In this document: one piece after another, positions 1-6,652 of the stretch
Layout of the letters: every line of letters begins with the position of its first letter
How positions within the stretch are numbered: position 1 is the first letter of the stretch
DNA from: Actinomycetales bacterium
Lineage (GTDB): Bacteria > Actinomycetota > Actinomycetes > Actinomycetales > Microbacteriaceae
Assembly: GCA_015655255.1 (NCBI GenBank)
Contig: JAATFJ010000155.1
Location: forward strand, 1-6,807
Direction of reading: 5' to 3'
DNA length: 6,807 bases
Notes under the pieces: generated by a model
What the model was told of the DNA's origin: nothing
The model's input: only the letters and a program-made list of their open reading frames with translations
Database searches by the model: none
Made by a program: the position numbers and the translations under genes

Positions 1-1161
1 CCCTACAAGATCATGGGCGGCACGAAGTTCTACGAGCGTGCCGAGATCAAGGATGCGCTCGCGTACCTCATCGCCGTCGCGAACCCCGCGGACGATATGG
101 CCGTTCGCCGCATCCTCAACAGGCCGCGTCGCGGCATCGGCGACGTCACGGAGTCGAATATCGCCCGCTTCGCGACCGATCGGGGGATCTCGTTCCGCGA
201 GGCGCTCTCCCGCCCCGCGGAGCTCGGTGTCGGGCCGAAGATCCAGGCGACGATCGCGAAGCTCGACGAAGTGCTCCGCAGCGCGACGGAGCTTCTGCTG
301 CCCTCTTCGGGCGAGGTGCCGGATTCCCGCGTCGTCGCCGATGGCATCAGTCAGCTCCTCGCGCAGAGCGGCTATCTCGACACCCTGCGCGCGAGTCGTG
401 ATCCGCAGGACGAGGCGCGTGTGGAGAACCTCGAGGAGTTCATCGCCGTGGGGCGCGACTTCGCGCGTAACAACCCCGAGGGGACGATCGTCGACTTCCT
501 CACCGAGGTGTCGCTCGTCGCCGCGGCCGATGACCTGGACGACGAATCCGGCGTCGTCTCTCTCATGACGATGCACACCGCCAAGGGCCTCGAATTCGAC
601 GCCGTCTTTGTCACGGGCGTGGAAGAGGACCTGCTGCCTCATCGCATCTCCGCGGGGGAGCCCGGCGGTCCCCAGGAGGAGCGGCGCCTGTTCTACGTGG
701 GCCTCACGCGCGCCAGGAAACGCCTCTTCCTCTCCCTCGCCATGACGCGCGCGCAGTTCGGCGAGGTGTCCGTCGCGATGCCGAGCCGTTTCCTCCAGGA
801 GATCCCCGCGGAGCTCATCGAGTGGCGGCAGTCCCCGGGAGACATCAACACCCGCAGTGTCTCGTCCTGGGGTGGGGGCGCCCCGCGCCGACCGCGCGAG
901 GGCGGGTCCGGCTTCCGCGAATCCGCGCTCACACCGAAGTCCACGGCGATGGACAAGTTCCCCAACCGGGTCACCGGGAAGATGCGCGACAACGGCGATC
1001 TCGAACTCGCCGTGGGAGACCGCATCCGCCACGACGACTTCGGCGAGGGACGCGTGGACGCGATCACTGGCGAAGTGGCCAAGCGCATCGCTCATGTGCG
1101 CTTCGACACCGCGGGGGCGAAGAAGCTGCTCATCAAGGTCGCGCCGATCGCGAAGCTCTGA
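1..1161 (+). CDS. pcrA: ATP-dependent DNA helicase PcrA/UvrD, C-terminal part (5' end outside window)
   Basis: This is the C-terminal 386 residues of a superfamily 1A 3'-5' DNA helicase. The frame is open at base 1, and the ATG at 13 is an internal methionine: PYKI before it continues the conserved motif GGTKFYERAEIKDA (motif IV region, fragment residues 6-19). Motif V (MTMHTAKGLEFD, about 189-200) and motif VI (EERRLFYVGLTRARKR, about 226-241, with the arginine finger) follow, so the second half of domain 2 is intact. After a low-complexity Gly/Arg/Ser linker (about 285-315), the tail VGDRIRHDDFGEGRV...VRFD (about 338-368) matches the Tudor-like C-terminal domain known in PcrA/UvrD to contact RNA polymerase. 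The known family role is nucleotide excision repair, replication-fork and R-loop clearance, in the cytoplasm. The ATP-binding Walker A half lies outside the window. The gene ends with TGA, 39 bases before the next start. UvrD2 or Rep are less likely because of this C-terminal domain. Confidence 0.95.
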   Translation, partial: PYKIMGGTKFYERAEIKDALAYLIAVANPADDMAVRRILNRPRRGIGDVTESNIARFATDRGISFREALSRPAELGVGPKIQATIAKLDEVLRSATELLLPSSGEVPDSRVVADGISQLLAQSGYLDTLRASRDPQDEARVENLEEFIAVGRDFARNNPEGTIVDFLTEVSLVAAADDLDDESGVVSLMTMHTAKGLEFDAVFVTGVEEDLLPHRISAGEPGGPQEERRLFYVGLTRARKRLFLSLAMTRAQFGEVSVAMPSRFLQEIPAELIEWRQSPGDINTRSVSSWGGGAPRRPREGGSGFRESALTPKSTAMDKFPNRVTGKMRDNGDLELAVGDRIRHDDFGEGRVDAITGEVAKRIAHVRFDTAGAKKLLIKVAPIAKL

Positions 1162-1187
1162 GGGAGGTGGGCGTCCTGGCTCCGGGC

Positions 1188-1193
1188 TAGGCT
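1188..1193 (+). promoter_or_regulatory. Putative -10 box (TAGGCT) for leaderless transcription of the SseB-family gene
   Basis: TAGGCT fits the actinobacterial -10 pattern TAnnnT and lies exactly 7 nt before the ATG at 1201, so transcription would begin at or next to the start codon. There is no Shine-Dalgarno sequence in the 20 bases before the ATG. The purine-rich AGGGAGGTGG at 1161-1170 is about 30 bases away, too far to serve it. No clear -35 hexamer is visible. The placement was inferred by eye. Confidence 0.5.
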
Positions 1194-1200
1194 GACTGCC

Positions 1201-2298
1201 ATGGCCCTCTTCTCCCGCCGCAAGAAGTCCGACGGCACCGACGCTCCCGCGGAAGAGTCGACGCAGGAGGAGAGTCCTGTGGCGAGCGAAGAAGAGCAGG
1301 ACATTCCGGAGGTCGCGATCTCTGTGCAGGCGTTCCGCGGCGTCGGTGCACAGGCCGGGCCCGCCGTGTCGCTTCCCGACGAGAACCCCTCCGCGACGCC
1401 TGCCGGTCCCGTCCCCCGGCCGACTGTCCCCGTCCGGTCCGCGGCAGAGCCGGGTCCTCGACGTCTCCCGCTCGCCCCCGTGCTCCCGCCTGCGCAGACC
1501 GAGACGGTGCCCGGGATGAGGGACAACGTGCTCCTGCGCACCGCGCTCGCCGAGCTCGGCGAGAAGCCCACGAACGAACAGCTCATCGGTGTGCTGCGGC
1601 AGGCACTGCAGGGACACCTCTATCTACGGGTGCACGGCGATGCGCGGGCGCTCGTGAGCGAGGGAAAACCGCTCTCCGTCGGCGTCATCCGCGACGGGGA
1701 GCGCTCCTTCATGCTCGCCTTCAGTTCCGCAGGTGCCGTGCGTGCGGCTCTGCAGCGCGAGGAGACCTCCGCGGCGACGTCGGCGATCGCCCAGCCTGTG
1801 ATGACAGTGCTGCAGCAGGTCGTTTCCGGAGGGTTCACGGGCCTCATCATCGATAACGCCTCTGCGCCGCATCGCGCCGTCTTCCCCTCCGAGATCCTGC
1901 AGCGTGCGCTGGAGCAGAGCGACGTGGACATGACGGTGAAGACCCTGCTCGCCACGCCGCACGATGCGCAGACACCTGAGCGCGTGGGCGAAGCGCTCAC
2001 GAAGGCTAAGACCTGGGTGGCGGTGGGGAACGGCGAGGACGGTGCTCCCGTGGGCATCGCGGAGGCGCAGACGGCAGACGGGCGGCGCTTCCTCCAGATC
2101 TTCTCGCACCCGCTCGAAGTGGTGGCGCTGGGCCGCGGCGAGCGTCCCATGCCATTCACCCCGGAGCGGCTGGGGAAGATCCTCAACGATCACACCGAGC
2201 TCGCCGGCGTCATCGTCGACCCGGCCGGCCCGACCGTCCTCGTCGAGCGCGAAGCCCTCGTCCCGGTCATGGCGCTCGCCGTCGACCTGGGGGACTAG
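1201..2298 (+). CDS. SseB-family protein (SseB N-terminal and C-terminal-like domains)
   Basis: A 365-residue cytoplasmic protein without signal peptide or membrane segments. Residues 1-100 are charged then Pro/Ala-rich and probably disordered, with a short conserved-looking hydrophobic stretch IPEVAISVQAFRGVGA (35-50). Residues about 107-240 look like the SseB N-terminal domain (NVLLRTALAELGEKPTNEQL, then GHLYLRV, then FMLAFSSAGAVRAAL). Residues about 242-362 look like the SseB C-terminal domain (WVAVGNGEDGAPVGIAEAQ, then FSHPLEVVALG). SseB was named from enhanced serine sensitivity in E. coli; its biochemical role is poorly defined, so I assign no reaction. The ATG at 1201 is chosen because MALFSRRKK is a common actinobacterial N-terminus, no in-frame start lies between it and the pcrA stop, and a -10-like box sits 7 nt upstream. 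It follows pcrA by 39 bases on the same strand and may be partly co-transcribed. Its TAG stop shares CTAG with the convergent gene. Confidence 0.8.
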   Translation: MALFSRRKKSDGTDAPAEESTQEESPVASEEEQDIPEVAISVQAFRGVGAQAGPAVSLPDENPSATPAGPVPRPTVPVRSAAEPGPRRLPLAPVLPPAQTETVPGMRDNVLLRTALAELGEKPTNEQLIGVLRQALQGHLYLRVHGDARALVSEGKPLSVGVIRDGERSFMLAFSSAGAVRAALQREETSAATSAIAQPVMTVLQQVVSGGFTGLIIDNASAPHRAVFPSEILQRALEQSDVDMTVKTLLATPHDAQTPERVGEALTKAKTWVAVGNGEDGAPVGIAEAQTADGRRFLQIFSHPLEVVALGRGERPMPFTPERLGKILNDHTELAGVIVDPAGPTVLVEREALVPVMALAVDLGD

Positions 2299-3746
2299 CC
2301 GAACAGCTCCGCGAGCGTCGCCGGCCCACCCGCATCCCGCAGGGCAGTGCGGGCGGCATGCCATCCGGCCATACCGTTGACGCCGGGGCCGGGCGGGGTC
2401 GCGGCCGAGGCGAGGTAGACGCCGCGGACGGGCGTGCGCCAGGGGGCTGCGGAGAGCACGGGACGCTTCACAGCCTGCGCAACGGTGAAGACGCCGCCGA
2501 AGACGTCGCCGCCGATCTCCGCGGGATTGAGTGCCGCGCGGGCGGAGGCGGGCACGGCATGGCTCGCGAGGATGCGGTCCCGGAAGCCCGGGGCGAAGCG
2601 CTCGATCTGCGCGGTGATCCGCTCCGTCGCATCGAGCTCCGAGCCCGCGGGGACATGGATATACGCCCAGAGCACCGCCCGGCCCTCCGGCGCGCGCGTC
2701 GCATCGAGCACCGAGGGCTGGGTGACGAGCACGTACGGGCGCTCGCTCACTCTGCCCCGGGCGGCGGCGTTCTCGCTCGCCCAGACTTCCGCGCGCGTGC
2801 CGCCCACATGGACCGTCGGCGCGGCGGCGACATCGGGATGTGCCCAGGGCACGGGACCGTCGAGCGCGAAGTCCACCTTCGCGACGGCGGCGCCGTAGCG
2901 GTAGCGGTCGAGGGCCCGCGCATAGCGGGGCGGGAGCTCGGGGAGCGTGTGCAGCAGTCGTGGGGACCCGGAGATGAGGAGGAGGTCGCCGCTTGCGGGA
3001 TCGCCCCGGTCGAGCGTCGCGAGGTCGTGCACGGGCGCATCGGTCTCGACGGTCCCGCCGTGCGCCGCGAGATCGGCGAGGAGCGCATCCGCGATTCGCT
3101 GCGCCCCGCCGCGCGGATACACCCAGCCGCCCGCATGGCCGTGCGCGGCGAGCAGAAGTCCCGCGGCCGCGGCGCTGGGGGAGGGCAACGCGCTGTTCGC
3201 ATGGGCGACGACGCCGGAGAAGAGCGCCGCCGCCTCCGCAGTACGGAAGGAGCCGCGCGCGAGCGGTGAGCCCTGCTCGAGGACGCGCAGTCCGTAGCGC
3301 ACTGCGGCGAGCGGGTCCCGAGGGATGCGCAGCAGCGCGTTGCCGGTGAAATCTAAGACACCGTCCAGTCGATCGCGCAGCGGACGCAGCAATGCAGTCC
3401 AGGACCGGCCGTCCCGCCCCAGCGCGCCCGCTGTGCGCTCCAGGTCACGCCAGGCGACCGCTGCGCGCCCGCCGTCGAGGGGATGCGCGTAGGAGATGTC
3501 GGGGACGATCCAGTCCACGCGCTCGCTCAGCCGGAAGGCACGGAAGAACGGCGACGACAGTGCTGCAGGGTGCACCGCAGAGCACACATCGTGCCGGAAA
3601 CCAGGGAGCGTCGACTCGTCCGTGCGCACGCCGCCGCCGGGCGATCCTGCGGCGTCGAGGACGCGCACCGCGTAGCCGGCGCGCGCGAGGGAGACGGCGG
3701 CGGCGAGCCCATTGGGCCCGCTCCCCACGATCGTCGCGCGCGCCAT
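2295..3746 (-). CDS. FAD-dependent oxidoreductase, phytoene desaturase/PYROXD2-like
   Basis: A 483-residue flavoprotein. The N-terminus ATIVGSGPNGLAAAVSLARA (4-23) is a Rossmann dinucleotide fold with G8, G10 and G13, followed by VRVLDAAGSPGGGVRTDE (27-44), where the acidic residue after the second strand binds the FAD ribose. The C-terminus GVYLASAATPPGPGVNGMAG (442-461) is the second FAD-contact motif typical of the CrtI/PYROXD2 branch of the amine-oxidase-like family. Length fits that family, and no transmembrane helix is seen. The substrate cannot be read from the sequence. No crtB, crtE or other carotenoid gene is nearby, so carotenoid desaturation is not supported by context. ATG at 3746 places the GxGxxG motif at the usual position. 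The 3' end overlaps the SseB-family gene by 4 bases in convergent orientation, and the next gene diverges 70 bases upstream. Confidence 0.85.
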   Translation of the reverse strand: MARATIVGSGPNGLAAAVSLARAGYAVRVLDAAGSPGGGVRTDESTLPGFRHDVCSAVHPAALSSPFFRAFRLSERVDWIVPDISYAHPLDGGRAAVAWRDLERTAGALGRDGRSWTALLRPLRDRLDGVLDFTGNALLRIPRDPLAAVRYGLRVLEQGSPLARGSFRTAEAAALFSGVVAHANSALPSPSAAAAGLLLAAHGHAGGWVYPRGGAQRIADALLADLAAHGGTVETDAPVHDLATLDRGDPASGDLLLISGSPRLLHTLPELPPRYARALDRYRYGAAVAKVDFALDGPVPWAHPDVAAAPTVHVGGTRAEVWASENAAARGRVSERPYVLVTQPSVLDATRAPEGRAVLWAYIHVPAGSELDATERITAQIERFAPGFRDRILASHAVPASARAALNPAEIGGDVFGGVFTVAQAVKRPVLSAAPWRTPVRGVYLASAATPPGPGVNGMAGWHAARTALRDAGGPATLAELFG

Positions 3747-3752
3747 GCCGTC

Positions 3753-3758
3753 AGTCTG
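3753..3758 (-). promoter_or_regulatory. Weak candidate -10 box (CAGACT) for the FAD oxidoreductase
   Basis: Read on the minus strand, CAGACT lies 6 nt before the ATG, the same spacing as the stronger -10 boxes of the two other minus-strand genes in the window. It matches the second-position A and final T of TAnnnT but lacks the first T, and no -35 is visible. No Shine-Dalgarno sequence precedes this ATG. It is reported mainly because the spacing repeats. Confidence 0.25.
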
Positions 3759-3772
3759 TCATGCCCTGCCCG

Positions 3773-3791
3773 CACCGCGGTCGGAGCGGTG
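3773..3791. repeat. Short inverted repeat CACCGC-N7-GCGGTG in the divergent gap
   Basis: A perfect 6-bp inverted repeat with a 7-base spacer lies between the divergently transcribed FAD oxidoreductase and the cysteine-knuckle protein. The left arm also sits within the 8-bp palindrome ACCGCGGT (3774-3781). The location suits an operator for either gene, but GC-rich short palindromes are frequent by chance in this DNA. Confidence 0.25.
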
Positions 3792-3816
3792 TCCTGGACG
3801 TGGGATCCTGGAGAGG

Positions 3817-4299
3817 ATGAAAGAGATCCAAGGCCCGACCCCCGCGGGCACCTCCCGTCCCTACCGTTCTCTCGCCGAAGCCCTCCGTGGGCAGCGCATC
3901 CCTCCCGAGAACCACGACTTCATTGCCGCGATCGTCGACGCCGTCGGGGTCACCTCCTTCATCGACCGCGGTCGCTACATCGAGGCGCTGCGTCGCGATG
4001 ACGGCGCGCCCCTCCACATCGGACGCACCTATACGAACGGCTTCACGGAAGATGAGAGGATCGTCGTCGGCTCCGCGACCCTCCGATTACAGCCGAGCGA
4101 GGGACGCCCGCCGTTCTTCTTCGTCGGCCACCCCAGCGAGTACCCTGCCGCCGTGGCCGTGCGTGCGCGCCGCGCCGCGGGATCCCGCGCCGTCGCGACG
4201 GCGCCGCCGCGCGCGCCGAAGCTCGTCGAGCGGGACTACGGCGTATGCGACGTGTGCTTCATGGTGCGCAACGCCTCCGGAGCCTGCGGCTGCGACTGA
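3817..4299 (+). CDS. Uncharacterised 160-residue protein with C-terminal four-cysteine (CxxC-x9-CxC) motif
   Basis: I do not recognise this family. The protein appears soluble, with no signal peptide or membrane helix. The N-terminal half (about 15-100) looks folded, with RSLAEALRGQRIPPENHDFI, FIDRGRYIEAL and a central APLHIGRTYTNGFTEDE segment. Then FFFVGHPSEYPAAVAVRARR leads into an Ala/Arg/Pro-rich linker (about 118-137) and a tail with C144, C147, C157 and C159. That spacing suits one zinc or similar metal site; this is inferred. ATG at 3817 is preferred over the in-frame ATGs at 3712 and 3745, because those run into the divergent oxidoreductase gene and add Arg/Pro-rich sequence. GGAGAGG lies directly before the ATG, rather close for a ribosome binding site, and GATCCT (3804-3809) sits 7 nt upstream as a poor -10 alternative. 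The third codon positions favour G or C, as in real genes here. Its stop is 6 bases from the convergent aldolase stop. Confidence 0.75.
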   Translation: MKEIQGPTPAGTSRPYRSLAEALRGQRIPPENHDFIAAIVDAVGVTSFIDRGRYIEALRRDDGAPLHIGRTYTNGFTEDERIVVGSATLRLQPSEGRPPFFFVGHPSEYPAAVAVRARRAAGSRAVATAPPRAPKLVERDYGVCDVCFMVRNASGACGCD

Positions 4300-4309
4300 G
4301 CGTCCTCAG
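4296..4309. terminator. Small hairpin CTGAG-N4-CTCAG spanning two convergent stop codons
   Basis: A perfect 5-bp stem with a 4-base loop contains the TGA of the + strand gene and the TGA of the minus-strand aldolase gene. It could help separate the two convergent transcripts, but the stem is short and there is no T-run on either side, so it does not meet the usual criteria for an intrinsic terminator. Confidence 0.2.
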
Positions 4310-5376
4310 CGTGTGCTCGTGAGGCGGGCGAGCGCGTCGACGAACGCCTCCACATCGGCCACGGTGGTGTCGAAGCCGCACATCCAGCGCACCTCGCCGC
4401 GCGTGGCATCCCAGTCGTAGAAGCGGAACTCGCGCCGGAGCGTATCGGCGACGCCGTCCGGGAGCGTCGCGAAGACGGCGTTCGACTGTGTCGGCTGGGT
4501 GAAGGCGACGCCGCGGATCCGCCCCGCCGCGATCCCCTTCTCGATGAGGCCTCGCAGCAGCCGCGCCATCTCCTGGGAATGCCGCGCATTGCGCTCCCAG
4601 AGGTCGCCCTCCCACAGGGCGAGGAGCTGCGCGGAGACGAAGCGCATCTTCGAGGCAAGCTGCAGGAGCGCCTTGCGCCCGAACTCCACGCCGTCCACGG
4701 CGGCCGGGTCAAGGACGACGACGGCCTCGCCGAGCATGGCCCCGTTCTTCGTCCCGCCGAGGCTCAGCACATCGACGCCCGCCTCGCTCGTGAACGCCGC
4801 GGGGGAGACACCGAGCGAGACGGCGGCTCCGGCGAGCCGGGAGCCGTCCATGTGCAGGCGCATGCCCTGGCCGTGCACGTACTCCGCGAGCTCGGTCACC
4901 TCCTCCGGGGTGTACACGGTGCCGAGCTCCGTCGCCTGCGTGATCGAGACGACGAGCGGTTGCGCGCGGTGCACGTCCCCGCGGCCCTCCGTGGCGCGTG
5001 CGAGGAGCGCAGGGGTGAGCTTGCCGTCCGGCGTCGCCACGGTGAGGAGCTTGATACCCGCTGCCTGCTCGGCGGCGGCGCCCTCGTCGGTGTGGATATG
5101 CGCGGTCTCCGTCGTCACGACGGCGCCCCAGCGCGGGAGCATCGACCGGAGCGCGACGATGTTCGCGCCCGTGCCGTTGAAGACGGGGTAGGCCACGGCC
5201 GCGTCGCCGAACCGCGTGCGCATGACCTCCTGGAGCCGCGCCGTGTAGACGTCGTCCCCGTATCCGGGCTGATGGCCGCCGTTCGCCTCGGCGATGGCGG
5301 CGAGCACCTCGGGATGGATGCCGGAGTAGTTGTCGGAGGCGAAACCGCGCACCTCAGGATCATGCAGCCTGGTCAC
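4306..5376 (-). CDS. PLP-dependent threonine aldolase / beta-eliminating lyase family protein
   Basis: A 356-residue fold-type I PLP enzyme. By family knowledge it probably cleaves L-threonine or L-allo-threonine to glycine and acetaldehyde, in the cytosol. The N-terminal FASDNYSGIHPEVL (12-25) is the substrate/PLP-binding opening of this family. H93 (TAHIHTDE) matches the histidine that stacks on the PLP ring, D177 and R180 (HMDGSR) match the pyridine-nitrogen and phosphate or carboxylate contacts, and K210 (SLGGTKNGAM) is the Schiff-base lysine. R330 (EVRWMCGF) is a likely carboxylate-binding arginine. Length is normal. All key residues are present, so it should be active. Substrate stereochemistry cannot be told, and other beta-eliminating activities are possible. 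The start codon is GTG at 5376, giving MTRLHDPEVRGFASDN. It has a -10-like box 6 nt upstream and no Shine-Dalgarno sequence. It lies 34 bases downstream of the acyl-CoA dehydrogenase on the same strand. Confidence 0.9.
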   Translation of the reverse strand: MTRLHDPEVRGFASDNYSGIHPEVLAAIAEANGGHQPGYGDDVYTARLQEVMRTRFGDAAVAYPVFNGTGANIVALRSMLPRWGAVVTTETAHIHTDEGAAAEQAAGIKLLTVATPDGKLTPALLARATEGRGDVHRAQPLVVSITQATELGTVYTPEEVTELAEYVHGQGMRLHMDGSRLAGAAVSLGVSPAAFTSEAGVDVLSLGGTKNGAMLGEAVVVLDPAAVDGVEFGRKALLQLASKMRFVSAQLLALWEGDLWERNARHSQEMARLLRGLIEKGIAAGRIRGVAFTQPTQSNAVFATLPDGVADTLRREFRFYDWDATRGEVRWMCGFDTTVADVEAFVDALARLTSTR

Positions 5377-5382
5377 CCGTCT

Positions 5383-5388
5383 AGCCTA
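5383..5388 (-). promoter_or_regulatory. Putative -10 box (TAGGCT) for leaderless transcription of the aldolase gene
   Basis: On the minus strand TAGGCT lies 6 nt before the GTG start at 5376, identical in sequence to the box before the SseB-family gene. No Shine-Dalgarno sequence is present, and no convincing -35 is seen; its expected position falls at the end of the acyl-CoA dehydrogenase gene. If real, the aldolase can be transcribed independently of the upstream dehydrogenase. It also favours the GTG as the true start. Confidence 0.5.
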
Positions 5389-5410
5389 GGACGCGCCCCT
5401 GGAGTGCCGG

Positions 5411-6646
5411 TCATGCGAACGCGCTGTGCCCCGTGATGCCGCGGCCGATGAGGAGCGTATGCACGCTCTCTGTGCCCTCGTAGGTGTGCAGCGCCTCGAT
5501 ATCGGCCATATGCATCGCGACCCCGTTCTCGAGGAGGATGCCGTTGCCGCCCAGCATGTCGCGCGCGGTCTGCGCGATGCGTCGGGCCGCGCGCGTGTTG
5601 TGGAACTTCGCGAGCGAGGCCTGGAGCGGGCGGAGCTCTCCCGCCTCCTCCAGATCGGCGAGCCGACGGCAGTAGAGCTGCATCGCCGTGAGGTCTTCTA
5701 GCATGAGGACGAGGCGCTCCTGGACGAGCTGGAAGGCGGCGAGCGGCTTACCGAACTGCACACGCTGCTGCGCATAGGAGAGCGCGGACTCGTAGCAGGC
5801 CGTCGCATGTCCCAGCGCCGACCAGGCGACGCCGGAGCGCGTGGCATAGAGCACCGTCGACGCATCCCGGAAGCTCTTCGCCCCCGGCAGCACGGCATCG
5901 AGGGGGACGTGTACGTCGTCGAGCACGATATGCGCCTGATGGATGCCGCGCAGCGAGCCTTTGCCGCGGATGACCTCGCCCGTGTACCCAGGCGTCTCCT
6001 GCGGAACGAGGAAGCAGCGCACGGCGCCGTGCTCCGCGGCACCCTCGTCGTCGACGCGGGCCCAGACGAAGGTGATCCCGCCCGAAGCGCCGTTGCCGAT
6101 CCACTTCTTCGCGCCGCGGAGGACCCACGCGTCGCCGTCCCGGCGCGCAACGGTCTCGAGGGACACGGAGTCGGAGCCGTGATCGGGCTCGGTGAGCGCG
6201 AAGGCGCCGAGTACCCGTGCCTCGGCGAGCGGACGCAGCCACTGCTCCTGCTGCGCGGGGCTGCCGAAGAGGGCGAGCGTGCGCAGGGCGAGACCGCCCT
6301 GGACGGCGAGGATCGTGCCGAGGGAGCCGTCGCCGCGGGAGATCTCCATGTTCACGAGCCCCGCGGCGAGGGAGGAGAGGGAAGTGAGCGCCGGATGGTC
6401 GATTCCATCGGAGAGCAGATCGGCGGCGCCGAGGCGCTGAGCCGCGTCGAGCGGATACTCCCCGCGGTCCCAAGCCTCCGTCATCGTCGGTGCGACCTCG
6501 TCGACATAGGCGCGGGCACGCTCCCAGACCGCGCGGTCAGCAGGAGGAACATCGGCGAAGACGGCGTAATAGTCGCTGTCGAGGCGGTCGCGGAGGCGGT
6601 AATCGGTCTGGCGTTCTCCAGGGAAGGAGGGGGCTTCATTGCTCAT
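5411..6646 (-). CDS. Acyl-CoA dehydrogenase, glutaryl-CoA dehydrogenase-like
   Basis: A 411-residue FAD enzyme that would oxidise an acyl-CoA thioester at the alpha-beta carbons and pass electrons to ETF. Visible features are the N-terminal helical domain (about 35-145), FALTEPDHGSDSVSLET (149-165), which binds FAD and substrate, KKWIGNG (180-186), and the C-terminal helical domain with QFGKPLAAFQLVQ (297-309) and ARDMLGGNGI (361-370). TYEGTESVHTLLIGRGITG (388-406) carries Y389 and the catalytic base E390 at the position used by glutaryl-CoA dehydrogenase. The residues that bind the glutaryl gamma-carboxylate (human mature Arg94 and Ser98) align with G110 and A114 in SRGDGSLGTILAVQ, so glutaryl-CoA is doubtful as substrate. 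A monocarboxylic short or branched acyl-CoA, or an ACX4-like oxidase role, is possible. ATG at 6646 lies 6 nt after a good -10 box. The gene has an upstream operator-like region and precedes the aldolase by 34 bases. Confidence 0.9.
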   Translation of the reverse strand: MSNEAPSFPGERQTDYRLRDRLDSDYYAVFADVPPADRAVWERARAYVDEVAPTMTEAWDRGEYPLDAAQRLGAADLLSDGIDHPALTSLSSLAAGLVNMEISRGDGSLGTILAVQGGLALRTLALFGSPAQQEQWLRPLAEARVLGAFALTEPDHGSDSVSLETVARRDGDAWVLRGAKKWIGNGASGGITFVWARVDDEGAAEHGAVRCFLVPQETPGYTGEVIRGKGSLRGIHQAHIVLDDVHVPLDAVLPGAKSFRDASTVLYATRSGVAWSALGHATACYESALSYAQQRVQFGKPLAAFQLVQERLVLMLEDLTAMQLYCRRLADLEEAGELRPLQASLAKFHNTRAARRIAQTARDMLGGNGILLENGVAMHMADIEALHTYEGTESVHTLLIGRGITGHSAFA

Positions 6647-6652
6647 GCGATC

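Noticed and set aside
1161..1170. AGGGAGGTGG as the ribosome binding site for the SseB-family gene
   Set aside because: It lies about 30 bases before the ATG, and no in-frame alternative start lies at a suitable distance.
2358..3269. Long + strand open frame (303 codons) opposite the FAD oxidoreductase
   Set aside because: Its product is Arg/Gly-rich with no domain, and the opposite strand encodes a clear flavoprotein over the same bases. High GC produces long antisense frames.
2295..3746. Carotenoid biosynthesis locus
   Set aside because: Only one CrtI-like flavoprotein is present, with no phytoene synthase, prenyl transferase or cyclase in the window.
3712..3816. Upstream in-frame ATGs (3712, 3745) as starts for the cysteine-knuckle protein
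   Set aside because: They would overlap or abut the start of the divergent oxidoreductase and add Arg/Pro/Cys-rich residues without domain character. ATG 3817 is the simpler start.
4579..5436. + strand open frame (285 codons) opposite the aldolase
   Set aside because: It is antisense to a PLP enzyme with all catalytic residues. The product is His/Arg/Gly-rich and looks like a GC shadow.
5748..6473. Second minus-strand frame (241 codons) inside the acyl-CoA dehydrogenase
   Set aside because: It is an Arg-rich out-of-frame translation of a gene whose family motifs are continuous in the other frame.
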